Notes: generated by a model not told the origin, from the sequence alone. 42,628 bases of DNA from Mesorhizobium amorphae (GCF_014843845.1 NZ_JHQS01000061.1:377501-420128); one strand, 5' to 3'. Positions 1 to 11,751 are shown, counted from the stretch's first letter. Translations and numbers: made by a program.

Positions 1-1938
<1,938 letters not shown>

Positions 1939-2033
1939 TTCTCATTCCTTATGCCCATTGAGGCGACAATCCTGTGGATTGCGCCGAGATGGATGGCACA
2001 GAAAACAGCTTCTCGAACAACGTGCGTTTTGCC

Positions 2034-2151
2034 GACCTGGTGGTTATGGCGGAGCGGCTGCACCCGATCCCATTCCGAACTCGGCCGTGAAACGCTCCAG
2101 CGCTGATGGTACTTCGTCTCAAGACGCGGGAGAGTAGGTCGCTGCCAGGTC
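2034..2151 (+). rRNA. rrf: 5S ribosomal RNA
   Basis: The ends pair as GACCTGG (2034-2040) with CCAGGTC (2145-2151), giving the terminal helix I of a 118-nt 5S rRNA. The internal CCCGATCCCATTCCGAACTC block near 2065 is the conserved 5S core. It lies about 95 bp after the 23S gene in the usual rrn order. Mature ends may differ by one or two bases. Confidence 0.96.
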
Positions 2152-2209
2152 TGCCAAACGCACGTTGAAAAATCTTCTCCTTACGATTAGGCCCGCCAAA
2201 CGGGATTTT

Positions 2210-2235
2210 GGGCCGCGCAAGCGGCCCTTTCATTT
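2210..2235 (+). terminator. rRNA operon intrinsic terminator
   Basis: A perfect 7-bp GC-rich stem, GGGCCGC / GCGGCCC, closes a GCAA tetraloop and is followed by TTTCATTT. It lies 58 bp after 5S and before the tRNA. It probably ends most rrn transcripts, though read-through or a separate promoter must serve the tRNA. Confidence 0.75.
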
Positions 2236-2280
2236 GGCGACGCTTGAATCCGGTAAGTTTCGGCTTACTTCTAAGGTTGA

Positions 2281-4011
<1,731 letters not shown>

Positions 4012-4032
4012 AGGTTGGTCTCCTATCTGCTC

Positions 4033-4413
4033 TCAGGCTGCCTCCTCACGACGAGTTGGCCGAATCAAAACCTCTGCCGAAATGCCAAGCTTGTCGTGCA
4101 GATTGCGGATCATCTCAATGGACAGCCCCCGCTTGCGATTGAACACCTCGGCGATGCGGTTGCGGGTTCCTATCATCGGCTCCAGATCTTTTCGGGTCAG
4201 GCCTTGCTGCTCCATGCGAAAACGGATCGCCTCGATCGGATCGGGCGGATCCATCGGATGATGCTTGGTTTCGTACGCTTCGATCAGCGTGGCCAAGACA
4301 TCCAGCCGATCGCCTTTCGGTGTGCCGCCCTTGGCCCCCCAAAGCCGTTCGACTTCGGCAAGCGCTGCCTCGTAGTCCGCCTCGGTGCGGATCGGCTTGA
4401 GATCAGTTGCCAT
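4033..4413 (-). CDS. higA: HigA-family antitoxin (XRE DNA-binding)
   Basis: A 126-residue antitoxin, predicted to bind and neutralise HigB and to repress its own operon. The N-terminal half is a HigA-type helical region; the C-terminal half (about 72-112) is an XRE helix-turn-helix with LTRKDLEPMIGTRNRIAEVF as its core. Its start overlaps the end of the toxin gene by 11 bp, giving the toxin-first order typical of higBA. It lies 22 bp upstream of the recombinase on the same strand, so the pair may be co-transcribed with it. No truncation seen. Confidence 0.9.
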   Translation of the reverse strand: MATDLKPIRTEADYEAALAEVERLWGAKGGTPKGDRLDVLATLIEAYETKHHPMDPPDPIEAIRFRMEQQGLTRKDLEPMIGTRNRIAEVFNRKRGLSIEMIRNLHDKLGISAEVLIRPTRREEAA

Positions 4414-4726
4414 GCTTCACCTCCGTTACGTCGATCTTATCGTAAGCCTTGTGGGTGCCGATCCATTTGATCCAGACGATGCCCTTCTCAAAATCAACCG
4501 ACACCACGAGGCGATAGTCATTGACTTTGATGTTGAAGACGATCTGCTCGGCGCTGACGATGCTTGCCGTGGCGGAGTGCTTCTTAACGTCGGCAGAACT
4601 CGCCCATGCAACTTTGCTGGCTTCATCGAACCAGGCATCGAGCGCGGCCTTGACCGCCGGCTTTTCTTTCTGCCCTGACAGGCCCTCGACGAATTCCCGC
4701 AAGCTGCGGCGGGCGATGATCCTCAT
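4403..4726 (-). CDS. higB: HigB-family toxin (mRNA interferase)
   Basis: A 107-residue HigB/RelE-like toxin. Family members cleave mRNA on the ribosome. Recognisable features are the N-terminal MRIIARRSLREF, the central KVAWASSADVK stretch, and the C-terminal beta strands ending VWIKWIGTHKAYDKID, the signature of the HigB subfamily. I chose the ATG at 4726 because it matches the family N-terminus; another in-frame ATG lies 15 bp upstream at 4741. First gene of the higBA pair, with operator-like palindromes directly upstream. Confidence 0.9.
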   Translation of the reverse strand: MRIIARRSLREFVEGLSGQKEKPAVKAALDAWFDEASKVAWASSADVKKHSATASIVSAEQIVFNIKVNDYRLVVSVDFEKGIVWIKWIGTHKAYDKIDVTEVKHGN

Positions 4727-4739
4727 TGTTTTCCTTACC

Positions 4740-4775
4740 ATGGTCCCATTAGGGGATCATGGCGCTCGCGCGAGC
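4740..4775 (-). promoter_or_regulatory. Putative higBA operator palindromes
   Basis: Just upstream of higB lie an imperfect palindrome (4740-4760, arms ATGGTCCC and GGGGATCAT around ATTA) and a perfect 12-bp palindrome GCTCGCGCGAGC (4764-4775). Paired palindromes next to a toxin-antitoxin start fit autorepression by HigA. The assignment rests on position and symmetry only. Confidence 0.45.
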
Positions 4776-4842
4776 TACCAACAGACCATAACTTTCATCG
4801 AGCAATTATGCCCTCAGCATGAGGCGAAGACTTCCTGGGCGA

Positions 4843-5202
4843 TCAGTGTCCGCGATCGCTCGCCTTCGTCTTTTGGGGGACTTCCTGAGTCGCGTCGAAC
4901 TGTTCTCTTGCCATCTGTCGACCAATCAACCGGGCAAGGCGAAGCAAGGCTCGATCGAGGGCGGGAGCTTGCTTAGGCTTCACTACCTCGGTCCGGATCT
5001 TTTCTGTCTTGACAGCCACGCCTTTGCTCCAGCCGGAAATCGGATGGCAACCATCAAGACCCAGGAAGTAGTGCACGAAAAGAGGCGCAAAGCGCTTGTG
5101 CGGCATTGCGGCGGCTATAGCGTAGAGATGGGAGGGTCGGCGTCGCTTGCAGATGACACGTGGCCGCTCCTGGAAGACTTGGTGCTGCCAACCATTCGCC
5201 AA
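4843..5202 (-). CDS. Small hypothetical protein, possibly a remnant
   Basis: A 119-residue frame between higBA and the hip operon. The central and C-terminal part looks coded: it has an amphipathic segment ALDRALLRLARLIGRQMARE near residues 80-101, similar to short proteins often found beside serine recombinases in alphaproteobacteria (from memory, not checked). The first ~15 residues may be spurious. No ribosome-binding site is obvious at the 5202 ATG. It could be a decayed accessory gene. I see no confident gene in the rest of 4776-5590. Confidence 0.35.
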   Translation of the reverse strand: MANGWQHQVFQERPRVICKRRRPSHLYAIAAAMPHKRFAPLFVHYFLGLDGCHPISGWSKGVAVKTEKIRTEVVKPKQAPALDRALLRLARLIGRQMAREQFDATQEVPQKTKASDRGH

Positions 5203-5590
5203 CGCGTTTTCGGGGAGCGGTCGGAGGAACGCTGCCCGCCAATTCCCAGACAGGAAGAGCGCCTATTGCTGTCGAATTCGAGCGTGTCCGATGCCCATCC
5301 ACGATAGCTGAAAGTCGAAGCTCCCAGGGTCGGCCACCTAATCCGATCCAGCCGAAACCGACGGCGCTTCAGAACCCGTGACATGGTCGTGCAACAGGGT
5401 GGAAAATCCATCAGTTCTCCATAACTTATCGAATCTATCGGCCAGCAAGCGTCTATCGATTTACCCATGGCTCTGAAATATGTTATGGCCACGACGCAAT
5501 AGCTTGCCAGGCAAACCGATCCCGCATGGTCGGGAATGTCGCCAACGGCTCCAGTCCGATATCAGATGACCGGCGCTCGACCTCCCTGCA

Positions 5591-5728
5591 CCCGAACGGT
5601 ATCAGAGGACGTTAGGACCTCTCCTGAGGGGCAAATGAACCCGATCGGGATCGAAGTCACCTGTGATACCGTTCGGGATCGATCCTCCTTGAAAAACTTA
5701 AGAAGTAAGCTTATGTTCCCGATCGGGA
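5591..5728 (+). promoter_or_regulatory. Cluster of four operator-like palindromic sites upstream of hipBA
   Basis: Four related elements precede the antitoxin gene: CCCGAACGGTATC (5591-5603), CCCGATCGGGATCG (5640-5653), GATACCGTTCGGG (5665-5677, an exact inverted copy of the first), and the perfect palindrome TCCCGATCGGGA (5717-5728). The last ends 7 bp before the ATG and overlaps the ribosome-binding region. This is the expected place for autorepression by the HTH antitoxin. Confidence 0.6.
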
Positions 5729-5735
5729 GCAAAAC

Positions 5736-6509
5736 ATGGTCAAAAGAACGCAATCTACGGGCGCTAGCAGCGCGACAGACATCGCAAAGCTGCTTGCGCA
5801 GGCAGGTCCTGCGCGGGATCTGACCAAGCTTCTCACGGATGTCACATCTGGCGATGCCTTCAGAAACGCCGGTCGGGCCCTGTCGCGCCACAATAACATG
5901 ATGAAAAACTCTTTGAACGCGGGAGAGATCGCCAAGGTGCTTTCCCAGATTCCCTCAACCCAAGACCTGGCGAAACACATTGCAGACATCAATGCTCCCA
6001 GCGAAGCGCTCGAAACGGCCAGTAAAGACTTATCGCGTCGTAATGAGGCCATCAGGAATTCACTGAACGCGGTGGGGACCGCCGACGCACTTTTCCGCGT
6101 CAATGCTCCGGCGGACCTGACCAAACAACTGACCGACGCAATACCCCAGGTCAATCTGAAGCTTCCTGGTGTTTCGGAACTCATCACGGCCGCCTTGCCC
6201 AGAACGCTCCCCGACGCTTATCTGCTTCGCAGCACCAACGATGAAGACGAGGGAGCCGGCGCGGCCTCACCGCTCCCTGGCGGGACGGATACCTTAGGGC
6301 TGGAGATCGTCTCTGCCTCAGATATTGGGCGGCTAGTCCGGCGCGCTCGCGAGGTCCGGCATCTCTCGCAGCAGAGTTTTGCTGACCTTGCTGGAGTGGG
6401 GCGCAGGTTTTTGTCCGAACTGGAAAACGGCAAACCCACACTTGAACTGGGTAAGGTCCTGAAGGTCGCGCAAGCAGCCGGCATATCGCTGCTTGCTCGG
6501 GAGCGCTGA
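5736..6509 (+). CDS. HipB-like antitoxin with three-repeat N-terminal extension
   Basis: A 257-residue protein whose C-terminal ~60 residues (about 192-252) are a HipB-type XRE helix-turn-helix (DIGRLVRRAREVRHLSQQSF then ELENGKPT). HipB proteins are usually under 110 residues. Here about 135 N-terminal residues form three degenerate units at a 49-51 residue period, with an IAKxL...DLxKxxxD core at 16-35, 65-84 and 116-134. A SRxNxxxxNSLNA block precedes the second and third cores. An acidic Gly/Ala-rich linker follows. The stop is 3 bp before hipA. It would bind the upstream palindromes and the toxin; the role of the repeats is unknown. Confidence 0.85.
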   Translation: MVKRTQSTGASSATDIAKLLAQAGPARDLTKLLTDVTSGDAFRNAGRALSRHNNMMKNSLNAGEIAKVLSQIPSTQDLAKHIADINAPSEALETASKDLSRRNEAIRNSLNAVGTADALFRVNAPADLTKQLTDAIPQVNLKLPGVSELITAALPRTLPDAYLLRSTNDEDEGAGAASPLPGGTDTLGLEIVSASDIGRLVRRAREVRHLSQQSFADLAGVGRRFLSELENGKPTLELGKVLKVAQAAGISLLARER

Positions 6510-6512
6510 TCC

Positions 6513-7865
6513 ATGGAGGTGCTTGCCCTTGATGTGAGACTGGACGGTTTCGCCGACCCGATCGGCGCCCTCGTGCGTGACGAGAACGGCTCAGTCGCCT
6601 TCGTCTACAAGGCAGACTACCTTCGAAGATCAGATGCGGCAGCTTTATCGCTCTCCCTTTCACTCGCCGAAGAACCTTACAATGACGTTATAACGCGAGC
6701 ATTCTTCGACAACCTTCTGCAGGAGCGCGACGGCGTGCTCACCGACGTGATGGCACGAGAAGGCCTCGCTCGCGATGACATAGCTGGCTTGCTATATCAC
6801 CTTGGAAAGGACTGTGCCGGAGCACTTTCCGTTCTTCCGTCAGGATCGCCGCCGACAAAGGTCCCGGGCGACTACGAAAGCGACTATGTCCCGATCCCGC
6901 AGGATCGCATGATCGCGATCGTCGAAGCGCTCCATCAGCGTAAACGCCTGCCGCACGGAACCGAAGATCCCTCCCCTTTGGCAGGCATGCAAAGCAAGAT
7001 AGCCCTGACTGTTCTGCCGGACGGTAGGTTTGCCGAGCCCAAGCGAGGATCTGGGGCCCCGACGACACATATCATGAAGGTGCCCGACCCCGATCATCAG
7101 CAGGATGCCCGGTTTGAAGCCGAGGCGATGAGGCTTTCCGGGGCGCTAGGGTTCGACACGGCCGAAGTCTCAGTAGTGCCGTTTGGCGGGATTGAGACCC
7201 TACTGGTGACCCGCTTCGACCGACGCAGAGACCGAGAGAACAGGATCGTGCGTCTTCATCAGGAGGATTTCGCGCAGGCCCTCGGTTTGCCCGCTTCGAT
7301 GAAGTACGAAAGGCGTGGCAAGGCAGGCCGGCGCTTCGACGTTTCGGGCATTCGCAGGATACTTGAGGCGACGGTCGACCCCGCTCAGGCGAAGGAGACC
7401 TTCATTAGGGCTACGATATTCGATCTCCTGGTCGGGAATAACGATGGACATGCAAAAAACTTCGCCCTGCTCTATGAACCCGGAGGCAGAATCCACTTTG
7501 CGCCGCGTTACGATATCTTACCGACCAGGCTCGATGGCACTCTGACCGACGAACTCGCTTACAGGATCGGTGAGGCGAAAACGCTCGATGAAATTACCCC
7601 GGAACAGCTTGATACGTTTCTCCTGGCGCTGGGAATAGAAAGTGCTGCGGCACGCAAACGCATGCATCAGCGTTATCCCTCGGAGATTGCATTAGGACTC
7701 GCGGACTGTCTCGGTGCTCTTGAAAAGCGTCAGGTGAAGCGCTTCGCCGACTTGATCGCGACCAACATGCGCATGCTACTCGGTGCGCTGCGGCTGGAAA
7801 TACCCCATGCGGCGAGCGACCGAGACGAGTTCATTGGCCGAGCCGGCGGATGGCTGATGAGTTGA
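6513..7865 (+). CDS. hipA: HipA-family serine/threonine kinase toxin
   Basis: A 450-residue kinase toxin. E. coli HipA phosphorylates glutamyl-tRNA synthetase and induces persistence; the target of this one is not predictable. The N-terminal Couple_hipA region spans about 1-105. Kinase motifs follow: LAGMQSKIAL near 154 (phosphate-binding loop), RFDRR near 234, the catalytic loop NNDGHAKNFALL near 308 with its Asp and Asn, and RYDILP near 331 (metal-binding Asp). Length is normal and no key residue is missing. Translated just after the antitoxin (3-bp gap), so co-expressed with it. Confidence 0.93.
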   Translation: MEVLALDVRLDGFADPIGALVRDENGSVAFVYKADYLRRSDAAALSLSLSLAEEPYNDVITRAFFDNLLQERDGVLTDVMAREGLARDDIAGLLYHLGKDCAGALSVLPSGSPPTKVPGDYESDYVPIPQDRMIAIVEALHQRKRLPHGTEDPSPLAGMQSKIALTVLPDGRFAEPKRGSGAPTTHIMKVPDPDHQQDARFEAEAMRLSGALGFDTAEVSVVPFGGIETLLVTRFDRRRDRENRIVRLHQEDFAQALGLPASMKYERRGKAGRRFDVSGIRRILEATVDPAQAKETFIRATIFDLLVGNNDGHAKNFALLYEPGGRIHFAPRYDILPTRLDGTLTDELAYRIGEAKTLDEITPEQLDTFLLALGIESAAARKRMHQRYPSEIALGLADCLGALEKRQVKRFADLIATNMRMLLGALRLEIPHAASDRDEFIGRAGGWLMS

Positions 7866-7913
7866 AGCCGAATCGACCGATAGAGACCTGGGGAGGCGGC
7901 GCTATGCCGGGTT

Positions 7914-8058
7914 TTAATACGCCACCCAAAGGCTTTTGAGTTCGTGTCCGATGGCCCATTGAGCCGATGTATCGGCGTTGCACATTGCTTCGTATGGATC
8001 GCGCATCATCTGGAATTCGTTGTCGACCACGGCGCCGAACAAGAAGCACTCGTCCTTG
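7914..8058 (-). pseudogene. C-terminal part of a small gene split by the IS3 element
   Basis: Read on the minus strand, this stretch encodes a clean 47-residue end (KDECFLFGAVVDNEF ... HELKSLWVAY, then TAA). If the IS and one CTTG duplication are removed, it joins in frame to an ATG-led stretch on the far side (9317-9346, MASAERGQYK), giving a protein of about 57 residues. The true start may lie further upstream, since the frame stays open to about 9390. I do not recognise the family. The gene must have been intact before the insertion. Confidence 0.55.
8055..8058. repeat. 4-bp target site duplication, left copy
   Basis: CTTG directly flanks the left inverted repeat of the IS3 element and recurs as CTTG at 9317-9320. 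A 4-bp duplication fits the IS407 subgroup of IS3. Confidence 0.8.
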
Positions 8059-8076
8059 TGACCTGCCACTGAACTG

Positions 8077-8991
8077 TCATCCAGCGGCGATTAGAGCCTG
8101 GGCCATTTCTGTTACGCCGTGAGGCGCGGGTTGAGCAACTGGCGGAGGCGCGGAGCCTTTGATCTGCGCAGCGCCGGAGCCGGTTGCGGTGAAGACCTCG
8201 GCGAATGCCGCCGGAGTCTGGTAGCCAAGCGAGGAATGCGGCCTCGCGGTGTTGAATGCGATCGCACTGCGGGCGTGGTCGAGGCCGAAGAACAAGCTCT
8301 CGTTCAACATCTCATCGCGCATCCGGCCGTTGAAGGATTCGACATAGCCGTTCTGCATCGGCTTGCCCGGCGCGATGTAGTGCCATTCGACGCGGTGATC
8401 CTTCGCCCAGGCAAGGATCGCGTTCGAGGTGAACTCCGTGCCGTGGTCGGAGACGATCATGTCCGGCTTGCCGCGCTGGGCGACCAGGTCCGTCAGTTCG
8501 CGGGCAACGCGGCGACCGGAGATCGACGTGTCGGGGACTGCCGCCAGGCATTCGCGCATCACGTCGTCGACGATGTTGAGCACACGGAAGCGTCGGCCGC
8601 AGGCGAACTGGTCATGGACAAAATCCAGCGACCAGCGCGCATTCGGCCTTGCCTCGACCAGGATCGGCGCCCGCGTACCGACCGCTCGCCGCCTTGCCCG
8701 GCGCTTGCGCACCGTCAGGCCTTCCTCGCGGTAAAGCCGGTAGATGCGATTGACCCCCGATGCCTCACCCTCGCGCCGGAGCAGGATGAACAGCCGCCGA
8801 TACCCGAAACGACGGCGCTCGTTGGCAAGGTCGCGCAACCGTGTGCGCAACTCCGTCTCCGGTGGGCGCCGAGACCGGTAGCGGACCATCTTGCGATCGG
8901 CACCGACGAAGGAACAGGCCCGACGCTCCGACAGGCCCATGACGGCCTGCAGATGCGCGACAGCTTCGCGCCTGGCGGCGGGCCCTACCAT
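8077..8991 (-). CDS. IS3-family transposase OrfB (integrase core)
   Basis: A 304-residue DDE transposase domain. An N-terminal HTH_21-like region (ERRRFGYRRLFILLRREG) precedes the rve integrase core. The catalytic triad is visible as Asp in WSLDFVHD, Asp in VSDHGTEF and Glu in YVESFNGRMRDE. The ATG at 8991 sits right at a run of seven A on the coding strand (8991-8997), the likely -1 frameshift site that fuses OrfA and OrfB into the active transposase. Confidence 0.93.
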   Translation of the reverse strand: MVGPAARREAVAHLQAVMGLSERRACSFVGADRKMVRYRSRRPPETELRTRLRDLANERRRFGYRRLFILLRREGEASGVNRIYRLYREEGLTVRKRRARRRAVGTRAPILVEARPNARWSLDFVHDQFACGRRFRVLNIVDDVMRECLAAVPDTSISGRRVARELTDLVAQRGKPDMIVSDHGTEFTSNAILAWAKDHRVEWHYIAPGKPMQNGYVESFNGRMRDEMLNESLFFGLDHARSAIAFNTARPHSSLGYQTPAAFAEVFTATGSGAAQIKGSAPPPVAQPAPHGVTEMAQALIAAG

Positions 8992-9251
8992 TTTTTTGAC
9001 AGAAGCTCGCGCAGCGCCGAGGCTTCCAGCATCTGGTCGGCAAGCAGCTTCTTCAGCTTCGCATTCTCGTCTTCCAGAGCCTTCAGGCGCTTGGCGTCGG
9101 ACACGTCCATGCCGCCATACTTCGCCTTCCAGTTATACAACGTCGCCTCGCTGATCCCGTGCTTGCGGGCCAGATCGCCTGCCTTTGCACCCGCCTCGTG
9201 CTCGCGCAGAACCGCGATGATCTGTTCTTCCGTGAACCGCTTCCGCTTCAT
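8985..9251 (-). CDS. IS3-family transposase OrfA (HTH)
   Basis: An 88-residue protein beginning MKRKRFTEEQII. It has the HTH_Tnp_1 fold (DLARKHGISEATLYNWKAKY) that binds the terminal repeats, and a C-terminal leucine-zipper-like segment (LKALEDENAKLKKLLADQ). The ATG at 9251 matches the usual family start; the frame opens at a TTG at 9269. The end overlaps orfB by 7 bp at the A7 slippery run. Confidence 0.92.
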   Translation of the reverse strand: MKRKRFTEEQIIAVLREHEAGAKAGDLARKHGISEATLYNWKAKYGGMDVSDAKRLKALEDENAKLKKLLADQMLEASALRELLSKKW

Positions 9252-9316
9252 CAGTCCGTCCTCAATCAAGGGCCGGACTCTAATCTCAGATGGAGGAAAA
9301 ACTCAGTGGCAGGTCA

Positions 9317-9320
9317 CTTG
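9317..9320. repeat. 4-bp target site duplication, right copy
   Basis: CTTG directly after the right inverted repeat, matching 8055-8058. Confidence 0.8.
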
Positions 9321-9674
9321 TACTGACCGCGCTCGGCACTCGCCATTTTTACGGTCGTTTTGACGAGGATTCCGTCTAGGCTCCCCCCTTCCAATTGACG
9401 GTGCCATAGTCCTGGACCGCCGAGGTCACCTCCGTGGCTTTCCAGTCGTCGCGCGATAGCCCAGCATTCCACTTAGCGAACTCAGGAAATAGACCTTCAA
9501 CGTTGATGCCTTGCCCAGTGTCCGGCCCCTGGCCTAGAGTTGTCGGGCTGGCAAGACCCCCTTGCTCACACTCGCCGTCTTCCGGTAAAGCTCCGCGCTG
9601 CAATGGAAGCACCTGAAGGGCCAATCATATTCAGCAGCGGCTTCCTTGCAGTTCGCATAAATAAGGAATGACTT
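9321..9674. other. Stretch without a confident gene
   Basis: About 350 bp between the IS and the SyrB-like gene. The first 26 bp hold the N-terminal remainder of the IS-split gene. Several short minus-strand frames exist, one with a CFHC motif and one ending NWKGGA. They change frame and have no clear ribosome-binding sites, so they could be remnants of a decayed gene. The SyrB-like gene's promoter should lie at its right end, but I see no convincing -35/-10 pair. Confidence 0.3.
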
Positions 9675-10352
9675 ATGAGGCGACAGCCGCGACCGTTCAT
9701 TGTGGAAGTCAGACAGAAGCGCAGCCATCAAAAAAGCGATCATTCCATTTGGGCTGGTGTCGATCTCTCAGCAGCTTTCGCCGAGACAACAAGGAAATTC
9801 GAGGAGATCAATGCGCCGAATCGGGAGCTTATTGACTCCAATTTCGTGGCCCTTAATGCTGAACCAGTTCACAAAGAAAAGGCGGAACGTCACATGGCAG
9901 ATCCTGGGCAAACTGAAGCAGTAGAGGCCGCCACGAAAGGCGCTGTGACGCCGGCCGACAAGAAGAAAACGCGGCGCCCGCGGAAAGCAAAGACAGAAGT
10001 TAGGGCAACTGCCCGTAAGAATGGCGCCGCACCGTCGATTGAAGTTAAAGCGTCAGAACCAGTTCGGCCCGGCCGGAAGGTGTACTCCGATGAGCAGCGT
10101 GCGCAAAAGCTCAGCCAGATCGAAAAGTCGGTCAGTGGCGGCGCCACTCTCAAAAGCGCCGTAAAGCAGGCCGGCACATCGGAGCAGACCTATTATCAAT
10201 GGAAGAAGAAGGCTGCCGCACCTGCGCAAGCGGGCGACGATCTCAAGGATCTTCTCGCGCTCGAGGAAGAAAACAAGCGGCTGAGGAATCTGCTTGCGGA
10301 ACGCCTGCGCAATGAGAACGCGGAGCTAAAGAGAAGGCTGGGGCTGCAGTGA
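9675..10352 (+). CDS. SyrB-like regulator with N-terminal extension
   Basis: A 225-residue basic protein. The C-terminal ~150 residues match the rhizobial SyrB type: a Lys/Arg/Ala-rich segment (DKKKTRRPRKAK), a helix-turn-helix-like YSDEQRAQKLSQIEKSVSGG...TYYQWKKK at about 136-180, and a leucine-zipper-like tail at about 190-222. SyrB was described in Sinorhizobium as a repressor of syrM. The ATG at 9675 has AAGGA about 8 bp upstream. A SyrB-length product could also start at the internal ATG at 9894 (MADPGQTEAVE). The N-terminal part begins RRQPRPFIVEVRQKR. Such genes are often linked to mobile DNA. Confidence 0.75.
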   Translation: MRRQPRPFIVEVRQKRSHQKSDHSIWAGVDLSAAFAETTRKFEEINAPNRELIDSNFVALNAEPVHKEKAERHMADPGQTEAVEAATKGAVTPADKKKTRRPRKAKTEVRATARKNGAAPSIEVKASEPVRPGRKVYSDEQRAQKLSQIEKSVSGGATLKSAVKQAGTSEQTYYQWKKKAAAPAQAGDDLKDLLALEEENKRLRNLLAERLRNENAELKRRLGLQ

Positions 10353-10729
10353 GGCAGTCCAGCCTTTCGGGCCTGAAAAGGGCGGTGCCACGTCGCCCTT
10401 TGGCGGATTCATAATGATAGCGGTCAAACTGGCGCTCAACAGGAGAACGGGGTTAACAACCGTCGTTCGCAGCCTGCAGGAATAGAATTCGCTTAGGGCA
10501 GTTCTTCTGCCGTCCTATCGCGGCAGTGGATGCAAGTGGCGACATAGTCGGCAAGGTGCATTGCAAAGTTGTCTCTCAATCAGCGGGTCCAAGCGCGCGA
10601 CGCGCTCGAGTGGTGCCTCACCTTTTTTGCCTTATGCCTCGGCGTGGGCGTCGGCGCTCAAGGTGCAAGGGAAATTCGGTTTTCGTGCATTCGCTCAATG
10701 CTGTTTTGCTGGTGGGCACAACCAAACCG
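10353..10729. other. Stretch without a gene
   Basis: About 375 bp between two convergent genes. I see no coding signature, RNA gene or clear terminator. Confidence 0.4.
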
Positions 10730-11751
10730 TTACATTCGGGTGAAATGACGAAGCGCGTTTGTCATCTCCTGAACTTTCTGCTCGCAATTTCCTTCAGAGC
10801 AGTCCTGTAGAATGAGCCCGGGAATGCATGTCGCAGTTCCTTGCGTAAACTGTCGAAACTCACCTGACTGCTTAAGGGCTCGTTCCAGTGCGCGCTCCCA
10901 CAGGTAGATCGGTTCGATTGCGATCAAGTTCCTATCGTTGAGGCAGTCTATTGGCTCTCCTCCCAGGCTCAAACCGTTTGCCATGCCGGCACAGTACATA
11001 TCCCTTCTGGGCAGTCTCGTGTCGCCAACGCCGCCTATCTCCATCGGAGAGGTTTCGCCAGTGGTGTACTTTATCGTTCCGATCTTGGCCCCATATTTGT
11101 CTGAGTAGTTCAGCATGCAAGTATTTGGTTCCACAGTGGAACCGTATCCATCGTCCTTCGGGCCCATATCGCGCAGAGCGACATTTACAAATGAAGGCTT
11201 CTTCGGATCGACTTCAATGTCGTCCAAAATCTTCTTCTGGGTCTTGATGTCTATGAAATAGAAGTGCCCGGTGATTATCTTGGAATCGCTATCCGTCTGG
11301 GAGCACATGAACTCCGGTCGAACCGTGGCGACGGATGCTCCGTCGTTCACAAGGGCGGAGCGCAGAAACGGGACATGAACGAAGATCTCGTCACCTTGGC
11401 GTGATGTTGGCGTGTCGTCAGCTCCCACGTTGATCACATCCTGTCACAGAAATTGCATGTTTACGCTAGCTGTATCCAGCCTGAGTATCTGTAAGGCATT
11501 ATTTTCAGCGGCGAGTATGAAAGCCGCGATTGCCGTGAGGGCCGCAGCTGGGAAACTGATCCAGTCTTTCACAAACACCGCGACCTTTAGAGTCGATCCC
11601 GCCTTATTTCTTTGGCCGTCTTCTCGCCGATGTCGGATTTGCAGACAGGACAAACCACCGCTAACCGGGGAATTGTGCTGTCGCACTTGGGACAGCTTTT
11701 CATGCCAGCGGAATCTGGCTCGAACGGTAGGGGGTGACGTTCCGTCGTCAT
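10730..11751 (-). pseudogene. Broken zinc-ribbon, single-TM, Cys-rich protein gene
   Basis: Three stretches read on the minus strand fit one protein. The ATG at 11751 (MTTERHPLPF) leads into a zinc ribbon with two Cys-x2-Cys pairs (CPKC and CPVC). After a frame change at about 11590-11635 comes a transmembrane helix (WISFPAAALTAIAAFILAA), ending in NMQFL and a TGA at 11444-11446. Without changing frame the reading resumes (QDVINVGADD) and continues 235 residues to 10730 as a likely periplasmic domain with seven cysteines. The last part could also start at GTG 11437, but it would then lack any export signal. The start overlaps the upstream phosphatase stop as ATGA, suggesting an old operon. 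Family not recognised. Confidence 0.6.

Larger units (their letters stand above)
8059..9316 (-). mobile_element. Complete IS3-family insertion sequence (IS407-like)
   Basis: A 1258-bp element. It is bounded by 14-bp perfect terminal inverted repeats, TGACCTGCCACTGA at 8059-8072 and its complement at 9303-9316, with weaker similarity continuing inward. It carries overlapping orfA and orfB on the minus strand and has a CTTG duplication on each side. Both frames and both ends look intact, so it is probably recent and potentially active. It inserted into a small gene. Confidence 0.93.

Noticed and set aside
8119..9363. 414-codon plus-strand frame across the IS
   Set aside because: It is antisense to intact orfA/orfB; composition (Arg/Ala-rich) is that of a GC-rich shadow.
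11444..11446. TGA read as selenocysteine
   Set aside because: No downstream SECIS-like hairpin is evident, a frameshift in the same gene indicates decay, and no selenoprotein family matches.
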